A DNA stretch of 64,000 nt from positions 96,484-160,483 of the forward strand of contig NZ_JAHEVJ010000009.1 in the NCBI RefSeq assembly GCF_018599245.1. The letters are read 5' to 3'. The notes beneath the pieces were generated by a model. It had not been told where the DNA came from, ran no database searches, and worked only from the letters and a program-made list of their open reading frames with translations. Below, piece after piece: positions 26,206 to 35,202 of the stretch. The position numbers and the translations under genes were made by a program. The stretch's first letter is position 1; each line of letters starts with the position of its first letter. This DNA comes from Aliiroseovarius lamellibrachiae (lineage in GTDB: Bacteria; Pseudomonadota; Alphaproteobacteria; Rhodobacterales; Rhodobacteraceae).

Positions 26206-26820
26206 ATGGAATGGGTTCCTCATGAGGAAAACACCCCGATTGCAGAGGGGACCGAGGCCCCTGATGGGGAAGTTTTGGGAAAAATGATTCGCGAAGCGCG
26301 TAAGGATATGGGTCTGACTTTGGAAGAAGCGGCTGGGAGTGCGGGCATCGGGCGCTCGACGCTTTCCAAGATCGAAAACAACCAAACCCGCCCCAGTTTT
26401 GATATCATCCGCCGCCTGATGCAAACCCTGAATCTGGAAACGCCGCAGCTTTTTGTGCAATCCGCGAAATCAGACATTTCCGGGCGCCGCGACTTTACGC
26501 CCTCCGGGCTTGGCGAGCATAAAGAAACCCAGACCTATGACCATGAGTTGTTGTGCAATGAGCTGACGTCAAAGCGCATGGTGCCCTATATCTCGACAAT
26601 CAAAGCCCGTGAGGTGGCAGAGTTTGAAAACTGGGTGCGCCATAGTGGTGAGGAATTTATGTTCGTAATTTCAGGCGAGCTGACGCTGCACACCGAACAT
26701 TATCGTCCGCTCAATATGAAAGCGGGGGATTCCGTGTATTACGACAGTGGTATGGGGCATGGCTGCGTTTCAACCGGCGAAGAAGATGCCAAGGTGCTGT
26801 GGGTGTCGCTGCAGGTGTAG
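26206..26820 (+). CDS. XRE-family regulator with C-terminal cupin domain
   Basis: 204-residue transcription factor. The HTH_3 domain is at about residues 22-80 (LGKMIREARKDMGLTLEEAAGSAGIGRSTLSKIENNQTRPS pattern), and the cupin_2 sensor domain is at about 120-204 (HSGEEFMFVISGELTLHTEHYRPLNMKAGDSVYYDSGMGHG). XRE-cupin proteins usually repress or activate neighbouring catabolic genes by sensing a small molecule in the cupin barrel. It is divergent from the glycine transport/cleavage operon and so is its likely regulator. A GTG one codon upstream is an equally possible start; GGGAG precedes both. Confidence 0.88.
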   Translation: MEWVPHEENTPIAEGTEAPDGEVLGKMIREARKDMGLTLEEAAGSAGIGRSTLSKIENNQTRPSFDIIRRLMQTLNLETPQLFVQSAKSDISGRRDFTPSGLGEHKETQTYDHELLCNELTSKRMVPYISTIKAREVAEFENWVRHSGEEFMFVISGELTLHTEHYRPLNMKAGDSVYYDSGMGHGCVSTGEEDAKVLWVSLQV

Positions 26821-27148
26821 CGCCGTACTGTATCCACTCCGCGATCCAGTCCATTCAATTTACCGTCACGCCCCGGTGTCGCCAAATCAGGTTCGCCCGA
26901 GTTTTTATGCCGCCACAATGCGTTTTCCGTTTGGGCCGGACACTGGGTATCTGGGGTCGGCCAAAACTGCGGAGGTTAGGTTTTCGTAAAAACGTTCGCC
27001 CAAATCCTTACGGATTTGGGCCTTGCCTAGAAAGGCAAATGCGCGGGCCCATATGTGGTGATCAACTTGGGGGCCAGCCCATCCGTCCGTCGCGGGTTTG
27101 CGGGAATTGTCTCTTGTTGTTCTGGGGCAAACGGGTCAATGTCTGCAC
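26821..27148. other. intergenic region before modABC
   Basis: 328 bp without a supported gene. It holds a tandem hairpin element at 26998-27038 and presumably the mod promoter. I could not recognise a convincing ModE palindrome or a molybdenum-cofactor riboswitch. Confidence 0.5.
26998..27038 (+). promoter_or_regulatory. tandem hairpins upstream of modA
   Basis: First stem GCCCAAATCC / GGATTTGGGC (10 bp, TTAC loop, 26998-27021), immediately followed by TTGCCT / AGGCAA (6 bp, AGAA loop, 27023-27038). No T tract follows. They lie 110 bp upstream of modA. They may terminate the XRE-cupin transcript weakly or form a structured leader. Confidence 0.5.
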
Positions 27149-27913
27149 ATGTTCAAGCGGCTTCTTTGTGTTCTAATCGTTGCGGTTATGATGGGGCCGC
27201 AGGTCGCCCCTGCCCAGGCGGAGCAGGTTACGGTTTTTGCTGCGGCCAGCATGAAGACCGCGCTGGAGAAAATCATCGATGATTTCGAAAAGGCTTCTGG
27301 AATTGATGTAACTTTGTCGGTCGCAGGCTCTTCGGTATTGGCCCGCCAAATCGAATATGGGGCGCCCGCGGATGTGTTTATCTCTGCGAACTCCGACTGG
27401 ATGGACCACTTGGAAAACGCCGGACGGATTTCAGGTGAAAGCCGCGTGGATTTGGTTGGAAATACTCTGGTTCTGATTGGACGAGAGGGCGGGCAGGTCG
27501 AAGTCTCTGAAAACCTCAATCTTTTGCAATTGCTGGGGTCAGGGCGTTTGGCGATGGCGCTGGTCGAGGCGGTGCCTGCGGGGATCTATGGAAAAGCGGC
27601 GTTAACATCGCTTGGGTTGTGGGACGATGTGCAAACCAAAGTCGCGCAGGTGGACAATGTGCGCGCCGCCCTTGCATTGGTTGCGCAGGGCGCCGCGCCA
27701 ATTGGGATTGTCTATGCCAGCGACGCGCACGCTGATCCTCGTGTTGTGGTCTTGGGCCAATTTCCAAAAATGAGCCACCCCCCCATTCACTATCCTGCGG
27801 CTGTTGTGACGGGGCGCATGACGAACGGTGCCCTTTCTTTTCTGAACTATCTACAATCCCAACCCGCACGCGCCATTTTTGGCGCACAAGGGTTTCAGGT
27901 GTTGGAGGATTAG
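27149..27913 (+). CDS. modA: molybdate ABC transporter, substrate-binding protein
   Basis: 254-residue periplasmic protein with a signal peptide (MFKRLLCVLIVAVMMGPQVAPAQA, cleavage after AQA). The mature start EQVTVFAAASMKTALEKI is the ModA signature with the oxyanion-contacting serine in AAAS. VAGSSVLARQIEYGAPADVFISAN and PAGIYGKAALTSLG are further ModA motifs. It binds molybdate or tungstate for ModBC. The ATG at the head of the signal peptide is chosen although its ribosome site is weak; an upstream TTG would add 17 residues that do not look like a signal. It is 2 bp from modB. Confidence 0.94.
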   Translation: MFKRLLCVLIVAVMMGPQVAPAQAEQVTVFAAASMKTALEKIIDDFEKASGIDVTLSVAGSSVLARQIEYGAPADVFISANSDWMDHLENAGRISGESRVDLVGNTLVLIGREGGQVEVSENLNLLQLLGSGRLAMALVEAVPAGIYGKAALTSLGLWDDVQTKVAQVDNVRAALALVAQGAAPIGIVYASDAHADPRVVVLGQFPKMSHPPIHYPAAVVTGRMTNGALSFLNYLQSQPARAIFGAQGFQVLED

Positions 27914-27915
27914 GC

Positions 27916-28611
27916 GTGGATTGGTTGGGCCCCGAGGAATGGCAGGCCGTGCGCCTTTCGCTGAAAGTTGCGTTTTGGGCGACGGTATTTTCCCTGCCTC
28001 CGGGCATTTTGGTAGCCCATCTTTTGGCGCGGGGTGAGTTTGCGGGGAAGCAGGTCCTGAACGGTTTGGTGCATCTGCCACTGGTCCTGCCGCCTGTTGT
28101 AACCGGGTATCTGTTGCTGGTGGGCTTTGGTCCCAACGGCCCACTTGGCGCGCCCCTTTCTGTGCTTGGGATAAGCTTTGCGTTTCGGTGGAGCGGGGCT
28201 GCCCTGGCCGCCGCAATCATGGGTTTTCCGCTTATGGTTCGTGCTATCCGCCTGTCGATCGAAACGGTGGATCCAAAACTTGAACAAGCAGCTGCCACAT
28301 TGGGGGCCTCTCGGTTCTGGGTTTTTGCCACAGTCACTTTACCGATGATCTTGCCCGGTATTCTGGCCGGGGCCATCCTCGCTTTTGCTAAAGCGATGGG
28401 CGAATTTGGTGCGACCATCACGTTTGTGTCCAATATCCCGGGGCAAACCCAGACACTTCCATCCGCGATCTATTCCTTTTTGCAGGTGCCGGGCGGGGAA
28501 GGGGCGGCCCTTCGGCTGGTTGTCGTGTCGATTATGATTGCGATGACGGCACTGATCACCTCTGAAATATTGGCGCGAAAACTCAGCAAGCGGATCGGGG
28601 GTGGGTCATGA
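27916..28611 (+). CDS. modB: molybdate ABC transporter permease
   Basis: 231-residue inner membrane permease with five to six helices and the EAA loop seen as EQAAATLGASRFWVFATVTLPMILPG. N-terminal LSLKVAFWATVFSLPPGILVAHLLAR and VHLPLVLPPVVTGYLLL are characteristic of ModB. The start is GTG, two bases after the modA stop; the end overlaps modC by 4 bp (ATGA). The close spacing shows a single translationally coupled operon. Confidence 0.95.
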   Translation: MDWLGPEEWQAVRLSLKVAFWATVFSLPPGILVAHLLARGEFAGKQVLNGLVHLPLVLPPVVTGYLLLVGFGPNGPLGAPLSVLGISFAFRWSGAALAAAIMGFPLMVRAIRLSIETVDPKLEQAAATLGASRFWVFATVTLPMILPGILAGAILAFAKAMGEFGATITFVSNIPGQTQTLPSAIYSFLQVPGGEGAALRLVVVSIMIAMTALITSEILARKLSKRIGGGS

Positions 28612-29696
28612 TCGATGTGACATTGCGCCACCAATTCGGGGAAACAAATCTGGATGTCCGCTTTGACGCCCCCGCGGGATTGACCGTGCTTTACGGGGCG
28701 TCGGGGTCTGGCAAAACCAGTGTGATCAATGCGGTGGCCGGATTGCTGCACCCTGATCAGGGGCGCGTGGTCGTGGGTGGGAACGTGCTTGGTGACACGG
28801 CGCAAAATATTTGGCTGCCGCCGCATAAGCGCGGCCTTGGGTATGTGTTTCAAGAAGCGCGCTTGTTTCCTCATCTGACCGTGCGCCAGAACCTTGCGTT
28901 TGGCGAATGGTTTGCCCGTGCGCGTGCGCCTGTTGCCAGCTTTGACCATGTGGTTGAGATGCTGGGTATTGGCCCATTGTTGTCACGCCGCCCCGGCACG
29001 TTGTCTGGCGGGGAAAAACAGCGCGTTGCGATTGGCCGCGCGTTGTTGGCGCGACCCAGATTGCTGTTGGCGGATGAGCCGCTGGCCGCCTTGGATGAGG
29101 CGCGCAAGGCCGAGATCCTCCCTTATTTTGAACGGTTGCGCGATGAGGTTGCGCTGCCGATCCTTTACGTCTGCCACGCCCCGGCCGAAGTGGCGCGCTT
29201 GGCGACAACAGTGGTTGCGTTGGACCACGGCAAGTTGATGCGCGTTGGGCCGGCCGAAGATGTGTTGGGTGACCCGAGTTTTTCCCCGCAAGGTCCACGC
29301 GCCGTGGGGGCCGTGTTGCACGCCACGATCGCGCGTCATCATGATGATGGGTTGACCGAACTGAATGCGGGCGGCGTGTCGTTGTTTGTTCCGCATATTC
29401 CCCACCCGGTCGGTCAAAACCTTCGGCTGCGGATCGCTGCACAAGACGTTATTCTGGCGCGTGACGTGCCAAAAGAAATGTCAGCCTTGAACGTGATGCC
29501 CGGACATGTGAATGACATTCGCCTCGGCGACGGGCCTGGCGCAATTGTCGCTTTGACCACGCCTGCTGGAAAAGTGCTTGCCCGTGTCACTCGCCGTTCG
29601 GCATTGGCTATGGGTCTGGCCGTCGGTCAGCCTATTTTTGCGATTGTTAAAACTGTGGCCATCGCCCCGCAAGATATTGGTGGTCCGCGTGCGTGA
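28608..29696 (+). CDS. modC: molybdate ABC transporter ATP-binding protein
   Basis: 362-residue ATPase. Walker A YGASGSGKTS is at about residues 29-38, FQEARLFPHLTV is the Q-loop region, the signature is LSGGEKQRV, and Walker B is LLLADEPLAALD. A C-terminal TOBE/Mop-like domain (about 290-355, with LPxG-type loops and VTRRSALAMGLAVGQPIFAIVK) binds oxyanion and regulates transport. Third gene of modABC. No ModE gene is present locally. Confidence 0.95.
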   Translation: MIDVTLRHQFGETNLDVRFDAPAGLTVLYGASGSGKTSVINAVAGLLHPDQGRVVVGGNVLGDTAQNIWLPPHKRGLGYVFQEARLFPHLTVRQNLAFGEWFARARAPVASFDHVVEMLGIGPLLSRRPGTLSGGEKQRVAIGRALLARPRLLLADEPLAALDEARKAEILPYFERLRDEVALPILYVCHAPAEVARLATTVVALDHGKLMRVGPAEDVLGDPSFSPQGPRAVGAVLHATIARHHDDGLTELNAGGVSLFVPHIPHPVGQNLRLRIAAQDVILARDVPKEMSALNVMPGHVNDIRLGDGPGAIVALTTPAGKVLARVTRRSALAMGLAVGQPIFAIVKTVAIAPQDIGGPRA

Positions 29697-29756
29697 GTGC
29701 CATATCAGCGATACCAGCGTCAGATTTTTTGAGCAGACCCTATAGCCGGCTTTGGG

Positions 29757-31295
29757 TTACCTCTGGCGGCGGTGGGTTTTCGGCCCGGATGTGGTGATCG
29801 CATCCATCGAAAGTGTGTGATCCATATTTTGCATTCTGTGGCGCAACGTTGCTCGGGTGAGGCGGGTTAGATCTGGGACAAACGTCGAATCCTTGCTCAC
29901 GTCTGCCATCTCACCTACGCCCTCGTGATCGAACAGCAATGGCGGCAAGCTTTCGGCCGCAAACTCGACCAATGTGAACCTGCTGTCGCGTAAGATCGAC
30001 AGGTTGGAGGTGCTGGGATTTGTGCCCAGATCCACTTCCCAAACGGTCGGAGCGGTGGGGTCGGCGAAATCCAGTTCGGAAAAGGAATAACGCCGCCAAG
30101 TGTCAGGTACAGGTCCAGTCAAAAGTGGCAAAAGCGACCGCCCGTCCATCGCATTCGGTATCTCGTGGCCGACCCAGTCCAGAATGGTGGGGGTCAAGTC
30201 AATTGACTCGGTTGGCGCCGAGATGCGCGTCCCGGCCCGGTCATCATTTCCTGGCAACTTGATAATTAGGGGCGTGTGATAGGCCGCGTCATAGATTGAA
30301 AATTTGCCCCACAAGTGATGATCGCCCAGCATTTCGCCGTGATCTGCTGTAATGACAACCATGGTATTGTCATATTGCCCACTGTCTTTGAGAAATTGCA
30401 GGACGCGCCCGATGTGATGATCGACTTCTGTTGCGAGCCCCAGATACACAGCGCGCAAGGTTTGAATGGTCTCATCTGTCGCGGCAAGGTCATGAAAACC
30501 CACGATAAAGTCTCTGGCGCTGGCGGTTTTTTGCGCGGGGCCAAAAAAGGGATGCACCTCGGCGTCTTTTGTCGCGCTTGTGTGGCGCGTGGGCAAGGGC
30601 ATGTCCCCGGGGGCATACATGTCATTATACGGGGCAGGGGCCACCAATGGGGGATGCGGGCGGATATACGTCAGATGTGCAAACCAGCTGTCCTCGGCAT
30701 ATGCAGGCATGATGGCCAGAAACTGATCTGTCAAAAATGCCGTGTCGCTATGTTCGGCCTTATAGAGTGCTGGGTCGTTCAGTTTTGGGGTGTCGCCGGT
30801 GGGGGAGTGCGGGCGATAAACCTCCCAATAATGCTCAAACTTATATCCGTGGTTTAAAAGGTGCGAGCGCCACGGGAATGACATTTCCATACGCATCTCA
30901 ACCATCTCATGAAATCCCGCCATCGGGTATTCATAGGTCTGCATGGCGGGGTCTTTTGGATGATGCACGCGCGGATCAGCCGAGGTGTCGGTATAGCCAA
31001 ACAGCATCGGCTCATAACCCGCCTTGCGCATTTCACCGGGCAGCGTGGGCGTGTCGTGGCGCAGCGGCGTGCCGTTTCGCACGGACCGATGGTTCATCGA
31101 ATATTGCCCGGTTAGGATCGAGGCGCGGGAGGGTCCGCAAGGGTTGACCACCGAAAAATGCCGATCAAAGCTCACGGCGTCTTGCATGAAAGCGCGTAGG
31201 TTCGGCAGGTCGACATGATCAGCCAATGCACCGGCCAGACAGTCAGCACGCAATTGGTCAATGATGATGAAAAGCACGTTTTGCGTTTTGCCCAT
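29757..31295 (-). CDS. sulfatase / phosphonate monoester hydrolase family enzyme
   Basis: 512-residue alkaline-phosphatase-superfamily hydrolase. NVLFIIIDQLRAD gives the first metal Asp at 13. CGPSRASILTGQ holds Cys53, expected to mature to formylglycine (C-x-P-S-R). TADHGEMLGDHHLWGKFSIYDAAYHTPLIIK supplies further metal ligands. No signal peptide is visible, so it is probably cytoplasmic. Family members cleave sulfate esters, phosphonate monoesters or phosphodiesters. The divergent neighbours include a Na/Pi cotransporter, which favours a phosphorus ester. Start at the Met preceded by AGGGGG; an upstream in-frame Met has no support. Confidence 0.85.
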   Translation of the reverse strand: MGKTQNVLFIIIDQLRADCLAGALADHVDLPNLRAFMQDAVSFDRHFSVVNPCGPSRASILTGQYSMNHRSVRNGTPLRHDTPTLPGEMRKAGYEPMLFGYTDTSADPRVHHPKDPAMQTYEYPMAGFHEMVEMRMEMSFPWRSHLLNHGYKFEHYWEVYRPHSPTGDTPKLNDPALYKAEHSDTAFLTDQFLAIMPAYAEDSWFAHLTYIRPHPPLVAPAPYNDMYAPGDMPLPTRHTSATKDAEVHPFFGPAQKTASARDFIVGFHDLAATDETIQTLRAVYLGLATEVDHHIGRVLQFLKDSGQYDNTMVVITADHGEMLGDHHLWGKFSIYDAAYHTPLIIKLPGNDDRAGTRISAPTESIDLTPTILDWVGHEIPNAMDGRSLLPLLTGPVPDTWRRYSFSELDFADPTAPTVWEVDLGTNPSTSNLSILRDSRFTLVEFAAESLPPLLFDHEGVGEMADVSKDSTFVPDLTRLTRATLRHRMQNMDHTLSMDAITTSGPKTHRRQR

Positions 31296-31389
31296 GGCGC
31301 AATTCCCCCTTGGCGTTAGATCCCTCATAGAAAATACGCTTCCTCTGGTCTAGTTGTATTTCACGAGTTTTGATGAATTTTCACCAATC

Positions 31390-31438
31390 ACCCACATTTT
31401 GGTAGATAAATACATATTTTAGTTGCATTAATGTGGGT
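31390..31438. promoter_or_regulatory. inverted repeat between sulfatase-family gene and DeoR gene
   Basis: Perfect 9-bp arms ACCCACATT (31390-31398) and AATGTGGGT (31430-31438), about 40 bp centre to centre, in the 187-bp divergent promoter region. Paired distant half-sites suit an oligomeric DeoR-type repressor. A related half, ATGTGGAG, follows at 31441. Confidence 0.55.
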
Positions 31439-31482
31439 CTATGTGGAGTTATCACTGATAGTTTGACCGAAAGAGGCCCCGT

Positions 31483-32268
31483 GTGACCGATACCACCCAT
31501 TCCCATCGCGAACTTGAACTGATGGATGCGCTGCGCCGTCTGGGTGGGTCCGCGCGATCTGCCGAACTTGCTAAATCACTGGATGTTTCAGAAGAGACCG
31601 TGCGCCGGGTGATTAAATCGCTTGCAAAGGCTGGCACGGTCGAACGTGTCCACGGCGGTGCATATCTGGTGGGGGGGGCAGGCGACCCCAGCTTTTTCAG
31701 CCGCCTTGCCCAGCACGCTGATGAAAAACGCCTGATCGCCAAAACGCTGTCGAAGCGCATCGAAGATGGGATGACGGTGTTTTTGGATGTCGGCTCAACC
31801 ACCGCCTTTGTTGCAGAGAAGTTGCGCAAACATGCGGGGCTTACGGTGGTCACCAACTCGGTTGGCGTTGCGCAAACCCTGGTCAGTCACAATGGCAACC
31901 GCGTGCATTTTCTGGGCGGCGAAATGAAAAGCGATGAGCGCGGAACCTTTGGGTCCGTGACGGAACGCCATGCGCGCAGGTTTGCGTTTGATATTGCGGT
32001 GCTCAGCGTTGATGCGCTGTCAGAAAAGCGTGGGTTTTTGTTTTCCAAACCGGTGGAGGCGGCCCTGTCAGAAGTGGTCAGTGAATGCGCCGACCAGGTG
32101 TTGATTGGCTTGGACCACCACAAGTATTCCACTCAGGCTCCGCATTGTGGGGTTCACCCGACGCGGGTCAAGCAAGTGATTACAGATCAGGCGCCCGAGG
32201 GTGCGATGGCGACCGCCTTGTCAGATTGGGGCATCGAAGTGATCGTCGCAAAAGGCAACAAATCATGA
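31483..32268 (+). CDS. DeoR-family transcriptional regulator
   Basis: 261-residue DeoR/GlpR-type regulator with an N-terminal HTH (residues about 8-60, LGGSARSAELAKSLDVSEETVRRVIKSLAKAGTVERVHGGAYL) and a C-terminal sugar-phosphate-sensor domain (DeoRC) with VFLDVGSTTAFVAEKL and VVTNSVGVAQTL, and HHKYSTQAP near the end. GTG start with AGAGG upstream. It is divergent from the sulfatase/PMH gene and precedes Na/Pi and DMT transporter genes, so it probably controls both sides and responds to a phosphorylated metabolite. Confidence 0.9.
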   Translation: MTDTTHSHRELELMDALRRLGGSARSAELAKSLDVSEETVRRVIKSLAKAGTVERVHGGAYLVGGAGDPSFFSRLAQHADEKRLIAKTLSKRIEDGMTVFLDVGSTTAFVAEKLRKHAGLTVVTNSVGVAQTLVSHNGNRVHFLGGEMKSDERGTFGSVTERHARRFAFDIAVLSVDALSEKRGFLFSKPVEAALSEVVSECADQVLIGLDHHKYSTQAPHCGVHPTRVKQVITDQAPEGAMATALSDWGIEVIVAKGNKS

Positions 32269-32341
32269 GAAAGCTTACAGACCCAATGCAGCACGCAAGA
32301 CAATCCAAACAAGTCGTGATGCCAAAGATGGTGCAGGGCTG

Positions 32342-34021
32342 ATGGCAATTGTAAGCTTTTTGTTGAGCTTGGCCGGCGCCACAATGTTGTTGCTGTTTGC
32401 CGTTCGCATGGTGCGCACCGGGATTGAACGGAGCTTTGGCGCGTCTTTTCAGCGGATGATGACGGCCAAACGTGGCGCGTTGTCAAACTCCGCCGCGGGG
32501 GTGGGGCTTGCCATCGTCTTACAAAGCTCTGCAGCTGTGGCGCTTCTGGCGACGGGTTTTGTCACGGCCGGATATTTACAGTTTCCAGCCGCTTTGGCGA
32601 TCGTTCTTGGCGGCGACTTGGGCTCGGCGCTGGTCATTCAAATCCTGTCTTTCCGGCTGGATTGGCTGGTGCCGGTGCTTTTGGCCGTTGGTGGCTATCT
32701 ATTTGTGAAGGTCGAACAGCGCAAATTGCGACAGGCAGGGCGGATCCTGATGGGGATTGCGTTCATCTTGATTTCGCTTCGGTTTCTGCGTGAAGCGATG
32801 GATCCGATCCGCGACAGCGCGTTTTTACCTGCCATCGCAGACTATCTCGCGCAGGATTATCTGACGGCGTTTATTGTTGGCGGCGCGTTGGCATTCGTTA
32901 TGCACTCGTCGGTTGCGGCGATCTTGATGTGTGTGACGCTGGTACAGATCGGGGCAATTCCTTTTTCCGCGGGTCTGTCACTGGTGTTGGGTGCAAATTT
33001 CGGCTCGGCCTTCATTCCGGTGTGGTTGACGCGAGATATGGATGTGGTGGCCCGCCGTGTCCCATACGCCAATCTGGCATTGCGTGGCGTGTGGGCGGTT
33101 GCGGCGCTGTTCATTGGCAACGTGTTTTTGCGCAGCGGTGCGTTGGCGCTGTCTGAAACGGGGCAAATGTTGGTGTTTGCCCATATCGCATTCAATGCTG
33201 TTTTGGTGTTGTTGGCCATTCCCTTCGGCTCTGGGTTGTCGCGAATGATGGCGCAATTTATGCCGGCCCCTCGGCTTCGCTCTGGGGGAAATGGCTTTGA
33301 CGCGCGTCCGGCCTCGGCGCTTGATATTCACAATATCGGGTCGTCGGCACAAGCGCTCGCCAGTTTGAAGCAGGAATTGCTGCGTATGTCTGAACTGGTC
33401 GAGGTCATGTTTCGCCCTGCGCTGGATCTTTACCGCGACAATGATCTGGATCGCATCCGCGCCGTGCAGGCCTTGGATAAGGATGTGAATGCCTGCCTTG
33501 CAGGTATCCGGGAATTCGTCGCGGCCATGCCCACAGAAGAGTTCGGCCGCGATGCAACCAAGACCGCACGCGATATGATGGAATATGCAATTCGATTGGA
33601 AACCGCAGGGGATGTGGTGGCCAAACGGCTCTGTGTTTTGGCGCGAGATTTGCAGGGTACAGAGGCGCAGTTTTCGGCAGATGGTTGGTCCGAGCTTACA
33701 CGTTTGCATGAATGCATCCTGAGCAATTTGAAACTGGCTTCAAATGTCTTGGTTTCAGATGATTTGGAAAGCGCGCGCATTCTGAGTTTGGAAAAGACCG
33801 AGGTAAAACGCGCAGAACGGCGCAGTCGCAAGCGGCACTTGAAACGGTTGCAAACCGGAATGGTAGAGAGCTTTGAAACGTCGGATATCCATCTTGAAAC
33901 CCTGCGCGCCCTGCGTGAATTCAACAGCCATATCGCCGCTGTCGCCTATCCGTTGCTCTACAAACACGGGCAACTTTTGGAAACGCGCCTGATCGAAGAC
34001 ATGGATGCCGCTGACGACTAG
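32342..34021 (+). CDS. Na/Pi-cotransporter family protein (NptA/PNaS type)
   Basis: 559-residue protein with two repeated membrane halves carrying the QSSAA-type motifs (VLQSSAAVALLATGF near residue 60 and MHSSVAAILMCVTLV near 190) that line the phosphate path in SLC34-like carriers. A long C-terminal PhoU-like cytoplasmic helical region (about 335-559) follows. It transports inorganic phosphate with Na+, and bacterial members may act in efflux or uptake. Its place after DeoR and opposite a PMH-like enzyme suggests disposal or uptake of phosphate freed from esters. The 73-bp gap to deoR carries no obvious element. Confidence 0.87.
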   Translation: MAIVSFLLSLAGATMLLLFAVRMVRTGIERSFGASFQRMMTAKRGALSNSAAGVGLAIVLQSSAAVALLATGFVTAGYLQFPAALAIVLGGDLGSALVIQILSFRLDWLVPVLLAVGGYLFVKVEQRKLRQAGRILMGIAFILISLRFLREAMDPIRDSAFLPAIADYLAQDYLTAFIVGGALAFVMHSSVAAILMCVTLVQIGAIPFSAGLSLVLGANFGSAFIPVWLTRDMDVVARRVPYANLALRGVWAVAALFIGNVFLRSGALALSETGQMLVFAHIAFNAVLVLLAIPFGSGLSRMMAQFMPAPRLRSGGNGFDARPASALDIHNIGSSAQALASLKQELLRMSELVEVMFRPALDLYRDNDLDRIRAVQALDKDVNACLAGIREFVAAMPTEEFGRDATKTARDMMEYAIRLETAGDVVAKRLCVLARDLQGTEAQFSADGWSELTRLHECILSNLKLASNVLVSDDLESARILSLEKTEVKRAERRSRKRHLKRLQTGMVESFETSDIHLETLRALREFNSHIAAVAYPLLYKHGQLLETRLIEDMDAADD

Positions 34022-34063
34022 CGGTCGCGAACGTAAACAAATGTTGCCATCTAAGGAATCCTC

Positions 34064-34903
34064 ATGAGCCTCGGTATAGTCCTGATCATCCTCGCGGCGG
34101 CAATGTTGCATGCCATGTGGAATGCAATTGTGAAAACGGCGGGGGACCGCACGTTAACATTGGGCATCGTCGCGCTTGGGCACACCGTGCCCGGGGCCAT
34201 AATGGTCGCCATTTTCCCGCTGCCCCCGACAGAGGCCTTTTTTTACATCGGACTGTCGACCATCATCCATTTTGGCTACTTTTATATGTTGGGGCAGGCA
34301 TACCGGCATGGTGATCTGAGCGTGGTTTATCCGATTGCCCGTGGGATTGTGCCGGCGCTGGTTTCGTTGTGGGCGCTTTTATTTCTTGGCGAGGTGCTTC
34401 CCGCACAAGCCTGGTTTGGGATTGGATTGATTGCTGTGGGCATTCAAATCTCAAGCTGGTCAGCTTTGAGGCAAGGGGTGGGGCGCGCGGCTCTTGGGTT
34501 TGCACTGGCAACGGGGGTCTGTATCTCAGCCTATTCTTTGGTCGATGGGGTTGGGGTGCGCCTGTCGCGAAACACGCTGAGCTATTGGGCCTGGGGCGCG
34601 TTTCTACACCTGTTTATTGCTGGATTTATTGGCGTGCGACGCCGCGCTGACTTAGGCAGGCTTCCGGCAAAGACCTGGGTCTTGGGAATGGTCGGCGGTA
34701 TGGTTTCGATGACGGCTTACGGATTGGTTCTTTACGCTAAAAACTTTGCACCATTGGGCGCGGTTTCGGCCCTTCGCGAAACATCGGTTATTTTTGCGGC
34801 GCTGATTGGGTTTTTTCTTTTGGGAGAGGGCAACTGGTTCCGCAGGCTTCTGGCTGCGGGCTTAATGGCGCTTGGCGTTGCGTTGATTGGCTTGGCGGTT
34901 TGA
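34064..34903 (+). CDS. EamA/DMT-superfamily transporter
   Basis: 279-residue membrane protein with ten predicted helices in two EamA repeats (LHAMWNAIVKTAGDRTLTL..., then second-half ALRETSVIFAALIGFFLLGEGNWFRRLLAAGLMALGVALIGLAV). The family exports or imports small metabolites. One EamA subgroup is associated with phosphonate utilisation, which would fit the neighbouring sulfatase/PMH and Na/Pi genes, but I cannot assign it to that subgroup with certainty. It follows the Na/Pi gene by 42 bp with AGGAA before the ATG. Confidence 0.83.
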   Translation: MSLGIVLIILAAAMLHAMWNAIVKTAGDRTLTLGIVALGHTVPGAIMVAIFPLPPTEAFFYIGLSTIIHFGYFYMLGQAYRHGDLSVVYPIARGIVPALVSLWALLFLGEVLPAQAWFGIGLIAVGIQISSWSALRQGVGRAALGFALATGVCISAYSLVDGVGVRLSRNTLSYWAWGAFLHLFIAGFIGVRRRADLGRLPAKTWVLGMVGGMVSMTAYGLVLYAKNFAPLGAVSALRETSVIFAALIGFFLLGEGNWFRRLLAAGLMALGVALIGLAV

Positions 34904-35202
34904 GCTGTCGGAAATTTATCCGCTCCCGTTGAAGAATGAAGTGATTTCGGCGTCATACGAATCGGTCTTTTTTCAAAGCCATTGTTGTTCGCAACGACTG
35001 TGCTTCTGCCACAAAATTGTGATGTTACTGTGTTAGAACGCTATTTCCTTGACCTACCCCCATCTAACGGGTGGAATGGTGAAGGCTAATCTAGGGCCAA
35101 TTGGACCGAAAAAGGATTTTCAATTGGCGCTATTCCAAGTGCCGGAAATAGCCAACACTGCTGGCACGACATAAAAAAATAAAAATCCAACGGGAGTTTG
35201 TC
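34904..35202. other. promoter region of the polyamine-type ABC operon
   Basis: 299 bp without a gene. Features seen: a possible promoter TTGACC (35049-35054), 17-bp spacer, TGGAAT (35072-35077); two CAATTGG copies near 35098 and 35122; and an imperfect stem GCTATTCC / GGAAATAGC near 35128-35152. None is decisive. Confidence 0.4.

Noticed and set aside
27516..28433. Open frame of 305 codons on the minus strand
   Set aside because: It overlaps the well-supported modA and modB genes and is Pro/Arg/Ser-rich without any family feature.
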